This document shows, in pieces, positions 5,498 through 5,809 of a stretch of DNA of 5,809 nucleotides. Made by a program: the position numbers and the translations under genes. Within the stretch, counting starts at the first letter, position 1. Every line of letters starts with the position of its first letter. The notes under the pieces are model-generated. The model was given only the letters and a program-made list of their open reading frames with translations, was not told where the DNA came from and made no database searches. This DNA is from Candidatus Altarchaeales archaeon. GTDB lineage: Archaea; Altiarchaeota; Altiarchaeia; IMC4; QMZM01. The stretch is from positions 1-5,809 of the forward strand of contig QMZG01000078.1 of assembly GCA_003663045.1 (NCBI GenBank), read 5' to 3'.

Positions 5498-5809
5498 ATG
5501 GATATAATTGGCTTCGGTGCCTTGAATCTGGACAGGCTTTGTATTGTTGAAAGGATTGCCAGGGAGGGGGAGCATATCGCGATCCAGGATATAAGAGAAT
5601 CCCCTGGTGGTTCTGCTGCCAACACCATCGTGGGTTTGGCGAGGCTCGGTTTTAGTACTGGATTTATCGGTGCAATAGGAAATGACAACGAAGGGAAAAT
5701 CCTCTTAGGAGATTTCAAAAATTCTGGTGTTGACACCGGGGGAATTTCAATCCTGAATGGGAGAACCGGAATAATTATCGGTTTTATTGACGCCCACGGT
5801 GAAAGAACA
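5498..5809 (+). CDS. PfkB-family (ribokinase-like) sugar or nucleoside kinase, N-terminal 104 codons, cut by window edge
   Basis: The open frame begins MDIIGFGALNLDRLCIVERI and runs off the right edge without a stop. Features of the ribokinase/PfkB fold are the first strand ending GFGALNLD (5-12), the substrate-binding SPGGSAANTIVGLARLG (35-51), and the GFIGAIGNDNEGK block (55-67). These are the N-terminal substrate-binding elements; the catalytic Asp and the ATP-site GAGD motif lie beyond the window. The family phosphorylates sugars, nucleosides or related alcohols with ATP or ADP, and the substrate cannot be told from this part. An in-frame ATG at 5471 would add nine residues (MLNNQNTNR), but the family starts at the first strand, and the TATA element at 5454-5466 lies too close to 5471, so 5498 is preferred. 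No Shine-Dalgarno is seen. Confidence 0.88.
   Translation, partial: MDIIGFGALNLDRLCIVERIAREGEHIAIQDIRESPGGSAANTIVGLARLGFSTGFIGAIGNDNEGKILLGDFKNSGVDTGGISILNGRTGIIIGFIDAHGERT

Noticed and set aside
5482..5736. Minus-strand open frame opposite the kinase
   Set aside because: The plus-strand frame here carries clear PfkB-family motifs; the antisense translation is proline-rich and matches nothing I recognise.

Overview
The window looks like chromosomal DNA of an AT-rich archaeon, most likely euryarchaeal, with ordinary housekeeping content. Four signs point this way: an archaeal-type GxGD prepilin peptidase with a long C-terminal region; a stand-alone MgtE-like permease paired with a PhoU/RCK_C protein, a pairing typical of archaea; a HAD protein resembling the archaeal EhaR-type family; and gene starts that mostly lack a Shine-Dalgarno sequence but have TATA-like boxes about 24-27 bases upstream. 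Arginine codons are mainly AGA/AGG, and isoleucine ATA is common. I cannot place the organism more precisely.

Layout. From about position 3929 down to position 1 five genes run leftward: prepilin peptidase, MgtE-like permease, PhoU-RCK_C protein, trpE, and the first 40 codons of trpG, which is cut by the left edge. Gaps are 40, 35, 155 and 59 bases. The 155-base gap before trpE holds a U-tract probably ending the upstream unit, a puzzling 17-base exact match to the phage T7 promoter core, and a tandem pair of 16-base palindromes over the trpE TATA region. A 363-codon HAD-family gene runs rightward from 4010, divergent from the peptidase. It converges with a small three-helix membrane protein gene (5439 to 5113), leaving only 11 bases between the stop codons. 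Divergent from the small gene, a PfkB-family sugar or nucleoside kinase begins at 5498 and is cut by the right edge.

How the genes work together. trpE and trpG encode the two subunits of anthranilate synthase, the first committed step of tryptophan synthesis. TrpE keeps the LLES motif tied to tryptophan feedback, and the palindromes in its promoter suggest repressor control as well. The permease and the PhoU-RCK_C protein probably form a divalent-cation transport system in which gating is supplied by a separate cytosolic protein. The peptidase would process pilins or archaellins encoded elsewhere. The HAD protein, small membrane protein and kinase have no evident link to these.

No tRNA, rRNA, CRISPR array or insertion sequence is visible, and no gene-free stretch exceeds 300 bases. 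The most interesting signals are non-coding: the two palindrome pairs around trpE, the T7-promoter-like string, and a symmetric TATA element between two divergent genes.
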